Of a DNA stretch of 64,000 bases, positions 39,646-48,627 are shown piece after piece (the stretch's first letter is position 1; the number at the start of each line of letters is the position of its first letter). Origin of the DNA: an uncultured Cohaesibacter sp. (lineage in GTDB: Bacteria; Pseudomonadota; Alphaproteobacteria; Rhizobiales; Cohaesibacteraceae); the NCBI RefSeq assembly GCF_963682185.1, contig NZ_OY821667.1:2492501-2556500 (forward strand), read 5' to 3'. The notes beneath the pieces were generated by a model, which did no database searches, was not told the DNA's origin, and worked only from the letters and a program-made list of their open reading frames with translations. The translations under genes and the position numbers were made by a program.

Positions 39646-39759
39646 GGAGTTTCCTTTCCAAATTCGGCATATTCTTGTTTCATTGGCCAACTTTTTAGCG
39701 ACTGCCAGCAGTCCTTGGCCTTGTATTGGATGCAAACGGGATCTTGAAACAGATCCGGC

Positions 39760-41316
39760 TTAGCGTTTCTTCTTACCTTTGCCGGGCATACCGCCCAGAC
39801 CGGGAAATTTCGGGCCGCCCAGACCGGGAAGACCTGGCATACCGCCGGGCAATCCTCCTGGAAGACCTCCGGGGAGACCGCCACCAGGCAGGCCACCACC
39901 CATTCCTTTGGCCATATCGCCCATACTGGGCATCTGACCGGATTTCTGCATTTCTTCAAGCTGGGCAGGATCTACCTGGGGCATGCCGCCACCGAACAGG
40001 CCGCCAAGGCCGCCCTTTTTCTTGCCCAGCATCTTCATCATGTCCGCCATCTGGCGATGCATTTTGAGAAGCTTGTTGATTTCGGACACCTGCACGCCAG
40101 CACCAGCGGCAACGCGCTTCTTGCGGCTTGCATTGAGCAGCTTGGGATTGCGCCGCTCGGCCCGGGTCATGGAATTGATGATCGCCACCTGACGGTTGAC
40201 GACGGAATCATCAAGATTGGCAGCAGACATCTGCTTTTTCAATTTGCCGATGCCCGGCATCAACCCCATGATGCCGCTCATACCGCCCAGCTTGGCCATC
40301 TGGCCCAACTGATCCTTGAGATCCTCAAGATCGAATTTGCCTTTGCGGAGCTTTTCAGCGGCGGCGGCAGCCTTTTCGGCATCGATATTTTCGGCTGCTT
40401 TTTCAACCAGCGAAACAATATCGCCCATGCCCAGAATACGGCCGGCAATACGTTCGGGATGGAATTCTTCCAGCGCATCGGCTTTTTCGCCGGTACCCAT
40501 CAGTTTGATCGGCTTGCCGGTAACAGCGCGCATGGAAAGAGCCGCACCACCGCGTCCGTCACCATCAACACGGGTCAGTACGATGCCGGTGACATCGCAG
40601 CGCTCGTCAAAGCTTTTGGCCACATTGACGGCGTCCTGACCGGTCAGGCTATCGGCAACCAGCAGAATTTCATGCGGGTTGGTAACCTTGCGGATTTCTT
40701 CCATCTCAACCATGAGAGGTTCATCCACATGGGTCCGGCCTGCGGTATCGAGCATGACCACATCAAAACCACCGAGCTTGGCAGCGTTAATGGCGCGTTC
40801 TGCGATCTGTGTCGGCGTCTGGCCAGCCACGATCGGCAGCGTCGCGATGTCATTCTGTTCACCCAGCACCCGCAGCTGTTCTTGCGCGGCAGGACGGCGG
40901 GTATCGAGCGAGGCCATCAAAACCTTCTTGCGATCACGGGTCTGCAAGCGCAGTGCGATCTTGGCCGTCGAGGTGGTTTTACCAGACCCCTGAAGACCAA
41001 CCATCATGATGGGCACAGGCGATGGAGCGTTTAGATCAATAACCTTTGCGTCGGCGCCGAGCATTTCGACCATCTGGTCATGCACCAGCTTGATCACCAT
41101 CTGCCCCGGGCTAACCGACTTGATCACTTCAACGCCAACCGCCTTCTGTTTCACCTGCTCGGTGAACTGGCGCACGACATCCAGAGCAACGTCCGCTTCG
41201 ATCAGGGCGCGACGAACTTCGCGCAGGGCAGCATTGACATCGGACTCGCTAAGCGCACCGCGCTTGGAGAGCTTGTCAAAAATGCCGCTTAGGCGATCTG
41301 ATAGCGATTCAAACAT
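39760..41316 (-). CDS. ffh: signal recognition particle protein Ffh
   Basis: GTPase that, with 4.5S RNA and FtsY, brings membrane proteins to the translocon. The 518 residues contain the N domain, the G domain (GLQGSGKTTST near 107, DTAGRTHVDE near 191, TRVDGDGRGGAAL near 248) and the methionine-rich M domain after 300. The tail after about 450 is a GLPGG/GMPG repeat ending GKGKKKR, longer and more repetitive than usual. Upstream member of the rpsP-rimM-trmD gene run. Confidence 0.97.
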   Translation of the reverse strand: MFESLSDRLSGIFDKLSKRGALSESDVNAALREVRRALIEADVALDVVRQFTEQVKQKAVGVEVIKSVSPGQMVIKLVHDQMVEMLGADAKVIDLNAPSPVPIMMVGLQGSGKTTSTAKIALRLQTRDRKKVLMASLDTRRPAAQEQLRVLGEQNDIATLPIVAGQTPTQIAERAINAAKLGGFDVVMLDTAGRTHVDEPLMVEMEEIRKVTNPHEILLVADSLTGQDAVNVAKSFDERCDVTGIVLTRVDGDGRGGAALSMRAVTGKPIKLMGTGEKADALEEFHPERIAGRILGMGDIVSLVEKAAENIDAEKAAAAAEKLRKGKFDLEDLKDQLGQMAKLGGMSGIMGLMPGIGKLKKQMSAANLDDSVVNRQVAIINSMTRAERRNPKLLNASRKKRVAAGAGVQVSEINKLLKMHRQMADMMKMLGKKKGGLGGLFGGGMPQVDPAQLEEMQKSGQMPSMGDMAKGMGGGLPGGGLPGGLPGGLPGGMPGLPGLGGPKFPGLGGMPGKGKKKR

Positions 41317-41585
41317 GCATTGCTCCTTCGTTGCTTCCCATCAGTAAGACGTCTTTCCAATTTGGGCCTTTCCGCCCCATCTGCCAAGCAGATCCCCTAA
41401 AGAAAACCGCATAGCAAAAATACATCCGAGGGCGCAACGCGCTGTCGGATGTGGACTTCCCGGTTCTCTTTACACCTTTGCGGGACCGGGTCAGTGGCTC
41501 AAATTGTCTTGTCTCGTGATGAGAATGGGCGGTTTCTACGCAATATTGCTCTCTGCGTCAACTGGATTCAGCGCTGAATGCAATG

Positions 41586-41610
41586 AAAAGGCCAGATTTC
41601 GGGCCTTTTT
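41586..41610. terminator. hairpin at the end of the phosphatase gene
   Basis: Perfect AAAAGGCC/GGCCTTTT arms with an 8-base loop, overlapping the stop codon of the - strand phosphatase gene. Confidence 0.7.
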
Positions 41611-42238
41611 ACAAAAGTTCAGCACGCAATTCATCAATGGTGGCGACAATCTTGTCTGTTCCCGCCGTTTCAAACTCTTCTCTGGACCCATAGCCCCAAA
41701 GCAGGGAAACGGTCTTCATGCCATTGGCCTTGCCACCCAGAATATCATGTTTGCGGTCTCCTATCATCACCGAGCTTGACGCATTGGCCCCTGTCTTTTC
41801 CAGCGCATAGGTCAGAAGATCGGCCTTGTTGCCCCGTGTTCCGTCCAGTTCGGCCCCGAACACGGCATCAAAATAGGAGGCCAATTCAAAGCGCTCGAGA
41901 ATCGGATTGGCAAAAACATGCGGCTTGGAGGTTGCCACATAAAGAGGATGCCCGGCAGCCTTCAACTCAGTCAGCAGCTCCGGGATGCCCGCATAGACCT
42001 CATTTTCAAACAGGCCCGTCACCGAGTAATGCTCGCGATAGGCAAGGACCCCCTCTTCTGCGCGTTCGGGACCAACCATCACAGCAAAGCTTTCCTGCAA
42101 TGGAGGGCCAATGACCCAGTCGAGATCGTCCGGAATCTCGGAAATCCCGAGTTTGTCGAGAGCATAATGGGTAGAACTGATGATTCCTGCCTTTGGATCG
42201 GTCAGGGTTCCATCGAGGTCAAAGAAAAGAGAAGTCAT
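41609..42238 (-). CDS. HAD-superfamily phosphatase (phosphoglycolate phosphatase-like)
   Basis: Protein of 209 residues. Motif I FFDLDGTLTDPKAG (residues 5-18) carries the nucleophile and acid Asp pair; motif II VATSKPHVFAN, motif III Lys and motif IV MIGDRKHDILGGKANG follow, with a helical C1 cap between I and II. This is the Gph/PpaX pattern, which often removes phosphate from phosphoglycolate or similar metabolites; the true substrate cannot be set from sequence. It lies about 40 bases downstream of the diguanylate cyclase gene, on the same strand. Confidence 0.9.
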   Translation of the reverse strand: MTSLFFDLDGTLTDPKAGIISSTHYALDKLGISEIPDDLDWVIGPPLQESFAVMVGPERAEEGVLAYREHYSVTGLFENEVYAGIPELLTELKAAGHPLYVATSKPHVFANPILERFELASYFDAVFGAELDGTRGNKADLLTYALEKTGANASSSVMIGDRKHDILGGKANGMKTVSLLWGYGSREEFETAGTDKIVATIDELRAELL

Positions 42239-42278
42239 AAAAACACTGTCTTTGTCTGGTTGCGTTTGCGAAAAAAGG

Positions 42279-43514
42279 TTAGACAGCCTTGCTGATCATC
42301 GTCGGCGCAGAGAAAACACCGCCCGTCATGAGGTCGTCATCCATCACTTCGCGAATGCGCATGGAAGGTTTGTAGGCCAGAACGCGATTGCGCCCGTCTT
42401 GCTTAGCTCGATACATAGCACAATCTGCCGCAGCGAAAAGATGATCAAAGCTCCTCCCGACTGTTTCCACCGAAGCGAAACCAATACTCAAGGTAAAACT
42501 GATCGACGATCCGCCATAATCGAAAGAAGTCTGCTCGACCTTCCTGCGTACGCGCTCGAAGATGGCCGTGTGATCATATCCTTCACCACTCAAATAGATC
42601 GCAAATTCCTCACCGCCCATGCGCCCCATCAGGGCAGAAGTTGGCAACTCTAGTTTGGTTGTCTTCACAAAATCGATGAGAACCTTATCTCCGGCATCAT
42701 GCCCATAGGTGTCATTGATCGTCTTGAAATGATCAATGTCCAGAATAGCCATGATTGCATCCTTTCCACTATCCGGCAGTGCATTATGGATGCCTTTGAC
42801 AAAGGCACGGCGATTGGAGATACCCGTCAAATCATCTGTCTCGGATGCGATACGGTGTCTCATTTCAGCCTTGTCCTTAATGAGAATCACCGTTGATATC
42901 GCCATCATTGTCGTGTTGAAGAAAATCTCCAGCAGGAACAGCTTCCACCAGCCCGCTTCCATGCGTCCATTGATCACAGGGGCTGGCTGGGTCAGTGTGA
43001 AGAAGATGACGAAGCCACGAATGATGCCATGAACCACCAGCACGATAGACGTTGGCACGGCCATTGGCAAAGCCCGATTGCCAGTGCCGGTAAGGATAAG
43101 ATGGGCATTGCTAAAGGCGATGCCTATGACAAACAGGGACTGCACCAAGGCATTCATATTGGGATCGGAATAGAGCCAGGGTGCAGCACCTGCTAAAACC
43201 AGATAGACAAGAGGCGCACCAAAGAAAGGCCAGGTCGGCGTTTTATACCCGTTAAAGGCCCGAAAACCGGCAATCATGCCCAAATTGGCTGCAATCACCA
43301 CAGCGGTGCTTAGCGCAGGGGCGAAGGGGCCCAGCACTTCCTGCAATGCCAGCAAGGCAGCAGTCACCACCCCCAGGACAAAGGCCAACATCCAATATCC
43401 AGCGGCCGGTTCATTGGTATTGGACCGCCAAACCACTGCCATCGTGGATGCTGAAACAAGCAAAGATAAAAATAGACAAGCATAAATAGACGCAATATCA
43501 AGCGCATGAAGCAT
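42279..43514 (-). CDS. membrane-bound diguanylate cyclase (GGDEF)
   Basis: Protein of 411 residues that should make cyclic di-GMP from two GTP. About seven hydrophobic spans fill residues 8-220 as a membrane sensor, followed by a GGDEF domain: DDLTGISNRRAF, AILDIDHFKTINDTYGHDAGD and the active site RMGGEEFAIYL. The RxxD inhibitory site expected five residues before GGEEF is absent (PTSALMGRM there), so product feedback at that site is unlikely. No EAL domain. The ligand sensed is unknown. Confidence 0.92.
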   Translation of the reverse strand: MLHALDIASIYACLFLSLLVSASTMAVVWRSNTNEPAAGYWMLAFVLGVVTAALLALQEVLGPFAPALSTAVVIAANLGMIAGFRAFNGYKTPTWPFFGAPLVYLVLAGAAPWLYSDPNMNALVQSLFVIGIAFSNAHLILTGTGNRALPMAVPTSIVLVVHGIIRGFVIFFTLTQPAPVINGRMEAGWWKLFLLEIFFNTTMMAISTVILIKDKAEMRHRIASETDDLTGISNRRAFVKGIHNALPDSGKDAIMAILDIDHFKTINDTYGHDAGDKVLIDFVKTTKLELPTSALMGRMGGEEFAIYLSGEGYDHTAIFERVRRKVEQTSFDYGGSSISFTLSIGFASVETVGRSFDHLFAAADCAMYRAKQDGRNRVLAYKPSMRIREVMDDDLMTGGVFSAPTMISKAV

Positions 43515-43838
43515 AGATAGACGAGCCCCCAGTTGCGTGCAGCCTAATCCAAAACTCTAAAAATAATCATAATCGTTACGATGAAATCGATTGCATTTTG
43601 GCGAAAGGCAAAGTCTGCACAGGCGCCATCAATGGCCGTTCCTACCCGGCTTTTCCATCCAGGAGCGATCCAACCCGCGAACAGAATGCCAAGGGGGCAC
43701 ACACAAATGATTTTTCCTCACAAGCCCACCTCTATCATTTTCCACCAAAAGCGGTACATTGTCGCCAACAACAAACGCAGTTTCCTTGAGCCACAAAATA
43801 AAGGCTTTCGGAGATGATAAAGCCTACGGAGACCACCC
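43515..43838. other. intergenic, no gene recognised
   Basis: Between divergent cyclase and saccharopine dehydrogenase genes. Overlapping short frames at 43581-43817 have no ribosome site or family resemblance; both promoters must be here. Confidence 0.5.
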
Positions 43839-44933
43839 ATGTCACCTACACCTTCAGATCAGAAAGCCCATATCTGGCTACGTGACGAAGATCGCAGCAC
43901 CGAACGCCGCACGGCATTGACACCTAAAAACGCCAAAACATTGATCGAAAACGGATTTTCCGTAACAGTCGAGAAAAGCGAAAAACGGGTCTGCACCAAT
44001 GAGGAGTATGAAGCCGTCGGCTGCGCCCTCGCCGAGCCACGTTCATGGGTGGATGCGCCGAAGGATACGGTTATTCTTGGTCTCAAGGAACTGGCGGAGA
44101 CACCAGACAAACTGCCTCATCGCATGATCCATTTTGCCCATATCTACAAGGACCAGACCGGATGGGAAAAGGAGATGGCACGCTTCGTCAATGGCGATGG
44201 CCTGCTCTATGACATCGAGTTCCTGACCAACGAAAACGGACGCCGCGTTGCCGCCTTTGGCTATTGGGCCGGATGGATGGGAGCCGCTCTGGGCGCATTC
44301 CGCCTCTTGGAACGCCGTGCTGGCCGCGATGAGATCACCAAGGGAGTTTCCCCCTTCGAAAGCCAGCAGGAGATCATCGACAAGCTGAAAGCGTTGGCCG
44401 ATGAAGGCGAAGGCGATTTGCCAACTGCCATCGTCATTGGCGCCAAAGGTCGTTCCGGCACAGGGGCCAGCGAATGCCTGGAAGCCATCGGCATGACAGT
44501 AACCAAGTGGGACATCGAGGAAACCCGCATCCTTGATCGACAAACCCTGCTCTCTCACGACATGATGGTCAATTGCGTGCTCATGTTTGGCCCGGGTCTG
44601 TTGCTCGCCAATAAAACCCATCTGGCGGCAGAAGGCGCAAAGATGAAGGTCATCTCAGACGTATCCTGCGATCCATTCTCCGATTTCAATCCCCTGCCAA
44701 TTTATGACGCCCCAACCAGTTGGGATGCACCGGTTATCGAAGTGGCAAAGAATGGATCAGGCGATGCTGTCGAAGTCACCTCCATCGACAATTTGCCTTC
44801 CCTGCTGCCAGCCCAGGCAGCGGAAGAATTTTCAGACCAATTCATCACCTCGCTGCTGCGTTTTGATGATGGCATCGAATGGAAAAATGCCAAGAAAAAA
44901 TTTGAGGAAGTCCGCGCAAAAGCGGATCTCTAG
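43839..44933 (+). CDS. saccharopine dehydrogenase (NAD+, L-lysine-forming type)
   Basis: Protein of 364 residues resembling LYS1-type saccharopine dehydrogenase. The N-terminal AlaDh/PNT-like domain has IWLRDEDRSTERRTALTPKNAKTLIENGF; FAHIYKDQTGWEKEMARF and LYDIEFLTNENGRRVAAFGYWAG are characteristic, and VIGAKGRSGTGASECLEAIG is the nucleotide-binding Rossmann loop. The reaction interconverts saccharopine with lysine and 2-oxoglutarate; in bacteria the direction and role vary. It stands alone, ended by a strong terminator. Confidence 0.9.
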   Translation: MSPTPSDQKAHIWLRDEDRSTERRTALTPKNAKTLIENGFSVTVEKSEKRVCTNEEYEAVGCALAEPRSWVDAPKDTVILGLKELAETPDKLPHRMIHFAHIYKDQTGWEKEMARFVNGDGLLYDIEFLTNENGRRVAAFGYWAGWMGAALGAFRLLERRAGRDEITKGVSPFESQQEIIDKLKALADEGEGDLPTAIVIGAKGRSGTGASECLEAIGMTVTKWDIEETRILDRQTLLSHDMMVNCVLMFGPGLLLANKTHLAAEGAKMKVISDVSCDPFSDFNPLPIYDAPTSWDAPVIEVAKNGSGDAVEVTSIDNLPSLLPAQAAEEFSDQFITSLLRFDDGIEWKNAKKKFEEVRAKADL

Positions 44934-44977
44934 CACGCCTTCTAAGGCCAAAGAGCAACAATTCTCAGACTTGTTTC

Positions 44978-45008
44978 AAGGGTGCGAGCAATTATCGCAC
45001 CCTTTTTC
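44978..45008 (+). terminator. terminator after saccharopine dehydrogenase
   Basis: Perfect 10-bp arms AAGGGTGCGA (44978-44987) and TCGCACCCTT (44995-45004), 7-base loop, then TTTCTTT. Confidence 0.9.
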
Positions 45009-45129
45009 TTTGAAGAATCGCGTTAGACCAACTTATTGCCAATCGAAAATTGATGAATTTTCACAAAACTATAACCAAGACCGTCTCTACTTGCGCACTC
45101 ACTTTTGTGAACCCTCACGGAAAGTTCAT

Positions 45130-45158
45130 TGATTGAATGCAATTAAACCATTCAATCA
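45130..45158. promoter_or_regulatory. inverted repeat upstream of the cytochrome c' gene
   Basis: Perfect 10-bp arms TGATTGAATG (45130-45139) and CATTCAATCA (45149-45158), 9-base spacer, about 85 bases before the start codon. A regulator site is plausible; it lacks the TTGAT-N4-ATCAA form of FNR/NNR sites. Confidence 0.45.
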
Positions 45159-45243
45159 GTAGAAAGCCTGATTATATAATCTGAAGGCCATAAACTTTTG
45201 GCGAATCTGACCGGATTACTTAATGCAATAATGAGGACCAACC

Positions 45244-45687
45244 ATGCATAAAATCGCTCTCGCTACGATCGCTTTGTCTTTGATTGCTGCGCCAGCCCTC
45301 GCTGGCCCAAAAGAAGACGCTGTTGCCGAACGCCAGGCCTACTTCAAGAAACTTGGTGGCAATATGGGCCCGCTGGCCAAACTGCTCAAAGGCGACTATG
45401 ACGCCGCAACCGCTCAGCAGCATGCAGATGCACTAGCAGACCTCACGACACAGGATATCAGTGGCCTGTTTGTTGAAGGCACTTCCACCCAAGACATGCC
45501 CGGCAAAACCGAAGCGCTTCCGGTTATTTGGGAAGACATGGACGGCTTTGCCGCCAAATATGAAGCATTGGCGACGGCAGCGGCCAACCTGAAGGCTGAA
45601 GCCGGCAAAGGCAAAGCCCAGCTGGCCGCCGCTTTTGGCCCGGTTGGCGCCTCTTGCAAAAGTTGCCACGATGGCTTCCGAGACTAA
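45244..45687 (+). CDS. cytochrome c' (class II c-type cytochrome)
   Basis: Periplasmic four-helix-bundle haem protein of 147 residues. A signal peptide (MHKIALATIALSLIAAPALA, cleavage after about residue 20) is followed by the mature bundle beginning with a RQAYFKKLGGNMGPLAKLLKG helix and ending with the haem-binding SCKSCHDGFRD (CxxCH). Class II cytochromes c' bind NO and CO and are linked to NO protection. TGAGGACCAACC precedes the ATG. A cytochrome b561 gene follows at once, separated by a terminator-like hairpin, and could exchange electrons with it. Confidence 0.92.
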   Translation: MHKIALATIALSLIAAPALAGPKEDAVAERQAYFKKLGGNMGPLAKLLKGDYDAATAQQHADALADLTTQDISGLFVEGTSTQDMPGKTEALPVIWEDMDGFAAKYEALATAAANLKAEAGKGKAQLAAAFGPVGASCKSCHDGFRD

Positions 45688-45698
45688 TCAACAAAGGA

Positions 45699-45731
45699 GC
45701 CGGGTATTGGTTGATACCCGGCCCCGCTTTA
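45699..45731 (+). terminator. hairpin between cytochrome c' and b561 genes
   Basis: Perfect 9-bp arms GCCGGGTAT (45699-45707) and ATACCCGGC (45713-45721) followed by CCCGCTTTATTT. Likely partial terminator keeping cytochrome c' mRNA in excess. Confidence 0.6.
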
Positions 45732-45765
45732 TTTGATATTCATTTGCAGCACGAAACAGCAGGCT

Positions 45766-46380
45766 ATGACAATGAACGAACAGCCAGAACAAGACCCGAA
45801 TCTGGAACGCATCCGTCTTTGGGATCCAGCCATCCGCCTATTTCACTGGACCTTGCTCATTTGCGTTGTCGCCGCCTGGGGCTTGGGCGAATTTGGCCCA
45901 GATATCATGACCCTGCATTTCTATTTCGGCTATGCTGTTGCCGCGCTGCTGGGCTTTCGTCTGATCTGGGGACTGGTGGGGCCAAAAGTGGTGCGCTTTG
46001 CCCATTTTATCTATAGCCCGAAAACAACGCTCTCCTATGCCTCCAAAATCATGGAGCGCAAACCCAGCTACTGGCGCGGCCACAATCCGGTCGGCGCTTT
46101 GGCAGTCTTTGCCCTGATGGGTATTCTGATCGCTCAGGTCGCAACAGGTCTGATGGGAGATCCCGACGATTATATCAATGTCGGTCCGCTGGCCAGTTAT
46201 GTTGGCTATGACACCGCAACGTTGGCCATCGAGATCCACGAAACACTGGCACCTATCCTGCTCTTGCTGGTGCTCGTTCATGTCGCCGCTATTGCCTTTT
46301 ACAAGGTCTGGAAACGCGAAGACCTAATCAAGCCCATGATCACCGGCTGGAAATGGGTCAAAAAGGCAGAAACCGACTGA
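45766..46380 (+). CDS. cytochrome b561 family protein
   Basis: Membrane di-haem cytochrome of about 204 residues. Four spans are visible, with candidate haem histidines in RLFHWTLLICVVAAWG, FYFGYAVAALLG to LIWGLVGP, YWRGHNPVGALAVFALMG and IHETLAPILLLLVLVHVAAIAF. The family passes electrons between quinol and periplasmic acceptors, often beside a soluble c-type cytochrome as here. The start is ATG 45766 or 45772; neither has a strong ribosome site. Confidence 0.88.
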   Translation: MTMNEQPEQDPNLERIRLWDPAIRLFHWTLLICVVAAWGLGEFGPDIMTLHFYFGYAVAALLGFRLIWGLVGPKVVRFAHFIYSPKTTLSYASKIMERKPSYWRGHNPVGALAVFALMGILIAQVATGLMGDPDDYINVGPLASYVGYDTATLAIEIHETLAPILLLLVLVHVAAIAFYKVWKREDLIKPMITGWKWVKKAETD

Positions 46381-46402
46381 TTTCAAACACCGCTATCAGT
46401 GA

Positions 46403-46846
46403 TCAGATTGTGCTGAGCAGGATGCTTGTCTCACTGTTCAGCACCCCCTCGATCAAGCGCACCTCGCGCAGAACCCGGTCGAAATCCGACAGGGACGCTG
46501 TCTGGATTTCCGCTACAAGATCCCACGCCCCATTCGTCGTATGCAATGTGTGAAGCTCCGGCATGCCACGCAATTTCCTAATGACTTGCGACGTCGATTT
46601 CCCTACCACCTCGATCAGCATGATTGCGCGAATGCCATCCAGCTCATAATCTTCGCGCACACGCACCGTATAGCCAAGAATCGCACCTGACTCCATCAGA
46701 CGATCAAGCCTGTTCTGCACTGTCCCACGCGAGACTTGCAGAATATCGGCCAGTTTGGAGAGCGGCGCCCGCCCGTCATGGCGCAAAAGCGAGATGAGAT
46801 CCCGATCCAGCTGATCGAAAATATGCTTGGCCTGTTGCGTCACCAT
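46403..46846 (-). CDS. Lrp/AsnC family transcriptional regulator
   Basis: Amino-acid-sensing DNA-binding protein of 147 residues. HTH: LDRDLISLLRHDGRAPLSKL, ADILQVSRGTVQNRLDRLM (about 12-50), followed by the RAM domain with GIRAIMLIEV and GAWDLVAEIQT. It is divergent from an ornithine cyclodeaminase gene, the standard arrangement for a local regulator of amino-acid catabolism, so that gene is the likely target. Confidence 0.92.
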   Translation of the reverse strand: MVTQQAKHIFDQLDRDLISLLRHDGRAPLSKLADILQVSRGTVQNRLDRLMESGAILGYTVRVREDYELDGIRAIMLIEVVGKSTSQVIRKLRGMPELHTLHTTNGAWDLVAEIQTASLSDFDRVLREVRLIEGVLNSETSILLSTI

Positions 46847-47096
46847 GTGGTTTGTCCTCTCTCCCCTCGGAATATCTGATCAATTCTGACGAATTGCACA
46901 ATTTTCACTTTAAATTTGTACAATCACTTATCATTTATTGAAGGGTTTTGCCATTTTTTCTGAAAATTTGTCTCGCTATTCTTATGGGACAATCATGATC
47001 CATCCGCCGCGCCGACCATCATCATGTCATGTGCCCACAGAATGGATCCAAAGGCCTTCAGAGCCGCCTTCATACAGATTTTCAGGAACGCATACC

Positions 47097-48167
47097 ATGC
47101 CAGCACCACAGAAAGACACTCTCAATCTTGTTCCCTTTGTCAGCGTCGACAACATGATGAAGCTGATCCTGTCCATCGGCGTAGAAGAAGCGATCGAAGG
47201 GATTGCTGCCCAGATTGAAGCCGATTTCAAACGCTGGGAAAGCTTTGACAAGACACCCCGCATCGCATCCCATTCCAAGGAAGGTGTCATCGAGCTGATG
47301 CCGACCAGCGATGGCGAAGTCTATGGCTTCAAATATGTCAACGGCCACCCGAAAAACACCAAGGAAGGCCTGCAGACCGTCACCGCTTTCGGACTTCTGG
47401 CCGATGTCTATACCGGTTATCCGGTGCTGCTGACGGAAATGACCATTCTCACTGCGCTCAGAACCGCAGCCACCTCCGCCGTTGCCGCCAAATATCTTGC
47501 ACCAAAGAATGCAAAGATCATGGCGATGATCGGCAACGGGGCACAATGTGAATTTCAGGCGCTGGCCTTCAAGCGCATTTGTGGCATCGATACCGTGCGC
47601 CTGTTTGACATTGACCCGATTGCCACCGACAAGGCGGAATTCAACCTGAAAGAGTCCGGCCTCAAGGTTGTGCGCACATCAAGCCATCAGGAATGCGTCT
47701 CTGGCGCGGATATCATCACCACCTGCACCGCTGACAAACAGTGCGCCACCATCCTGACCGACAACATGGTCGGCTCCGGCCAGCATATCAACGCCATCGG
47801 CGGCGACTGTCCGGGCAAGACGGAGCTGCATGGTGACATTCTGCGCCGTTCGGATATTTTCGTTGAGTATCCGCCACAAACCCGCATTGAAGGCGAAATC
47901 CAGCAGCTGGATCCGGACCATCCGGTCAAGGAACTCTGGAAAGTGATGACCGGACAGGAAGAAGGCCGCACCTCCGAAGGTCAGATCACCCTGTTTGATT
48001 CCGTCGGCTTTGCCATCGAGGATTTCTCCGCCCTGCGCTACATCCATGATGTCATCAAGGGCACGCCCTTCTACGACAATCTCGACATGCTGGCAGACCC
48101 CGACGAGCCACGCGATCTCTACGGCATGATCCGCCGCGCAGAAAAGTCTCTGGCCGCTGCCGAATAG
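47097..48167 (+). CDS. ornithine cyclodeaminase family protein
   Basis: Converts ornithine to proline and ammonia, or acts on a related amino acid. From the ATG at 47097 (AGGAACGCATACC upstream) it has 356 residues. NAD-binding MIGNGAQCEFQALAF (about 143-157), LTEMTILTALRTAATSAVA near 104, GADIITTCTADKQCA and HINAIGGDCPGKTELH near 230 are the mu-crystallin/OCD pattern of the longer alphaproteobacterial group. The frame opens 53 codons earlier, but the upstream part is not family-like. Divergent from its presumed Lrp-type regulator. Confidence 0.9.
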   Translation: MPAPQKDTLNLVPFVSVDNMMKLILSIGVEEAIEGIAAQIEADFKRWESFDKTPRIASHSKEGVIELMPTSDGEVYGFKYVNGHPKNTKEGLQTVTAFGLLADVYTGYPVLLTEMTILTALRTAATSAVAAKYLAPKNAKIMAMIGNGAQCEFQALAFKRICGIDTVRLFDIDPIATDKAEFNLKESGLKVVRTSSHQECVSGADIITTCTADKQCATILTDNMVGSGQHINAIGGDCPGKTELHGDILRRSDIFVEYPPQTRIEGEIQQLDPDHPVKELWKVMTGQEEGRTSEGQITLFDSVGFAIEDFSALRYIHDVIKGTPFYDNLDMLADPDEPRDLYGMIRRAEKSLAAAE

Positions 48168-48208
48168 GCCAGGCATCCGGGCTTCAAGCAAACAAATAAA
48201 TTGCTATT

Positions 48209-48245
48209 AAAAAGGCCTCTGCGCACTGTGAGGGGGCCTTTTCTT
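48209..48245 (+). terminator. terminator after the cyclodeaminase gene
   Basis: AAAAGGCC/GGCCTTTT arms around a GC-rich loop, followed by TTCTTAT. Confidence 0.85.
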
Positions 48246-48627
48246 ATATCCTCGGCTAATATCCGGTTTTTCCCTTATACGAAAGAATGAACAGGTGCAA
48301 GTTGGGTATATTCCAAGTTTTTATTTGCCTACTGGTCAAGGATATTCAGAAAATACAAGAATAAAGTGACAAAATTTTCCTAATTGTTTAGCGAAACCCT
48401 TTTGCCTTCATGATCCTCTAGGCAATTGGTGGAATATTTTCTGTCCTACCCCCAGATATCATACGATTATACCTCCATATTACATACCAAAGAGCAATAC
48501 CGCACACGTAGACGCTCTGCTATCGCCTAAGCATAATAGTCTGAACAACAAACCGAGCATCACCGCACCAAACACGCTCAAAAGGGGATGGTGCACAATT
48601 TCAATAGACGAGTTCTGGGAGGAACGC
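48246..48627. other. acs leader region
   Basis: About 380 AT-rich bases with no gene. It must hold the acs promoter; no clear consensus pair or operator stands out. TGGGAGGAACGC at the end is the acs ribosome site. Confidence 0.5.

Noticed and set aside
45130-45158. FNR/NNR box before cytochrome c'
   Set aside because: The repeat has the wrong spacing and core for TTGAT-N4-ATCAA.
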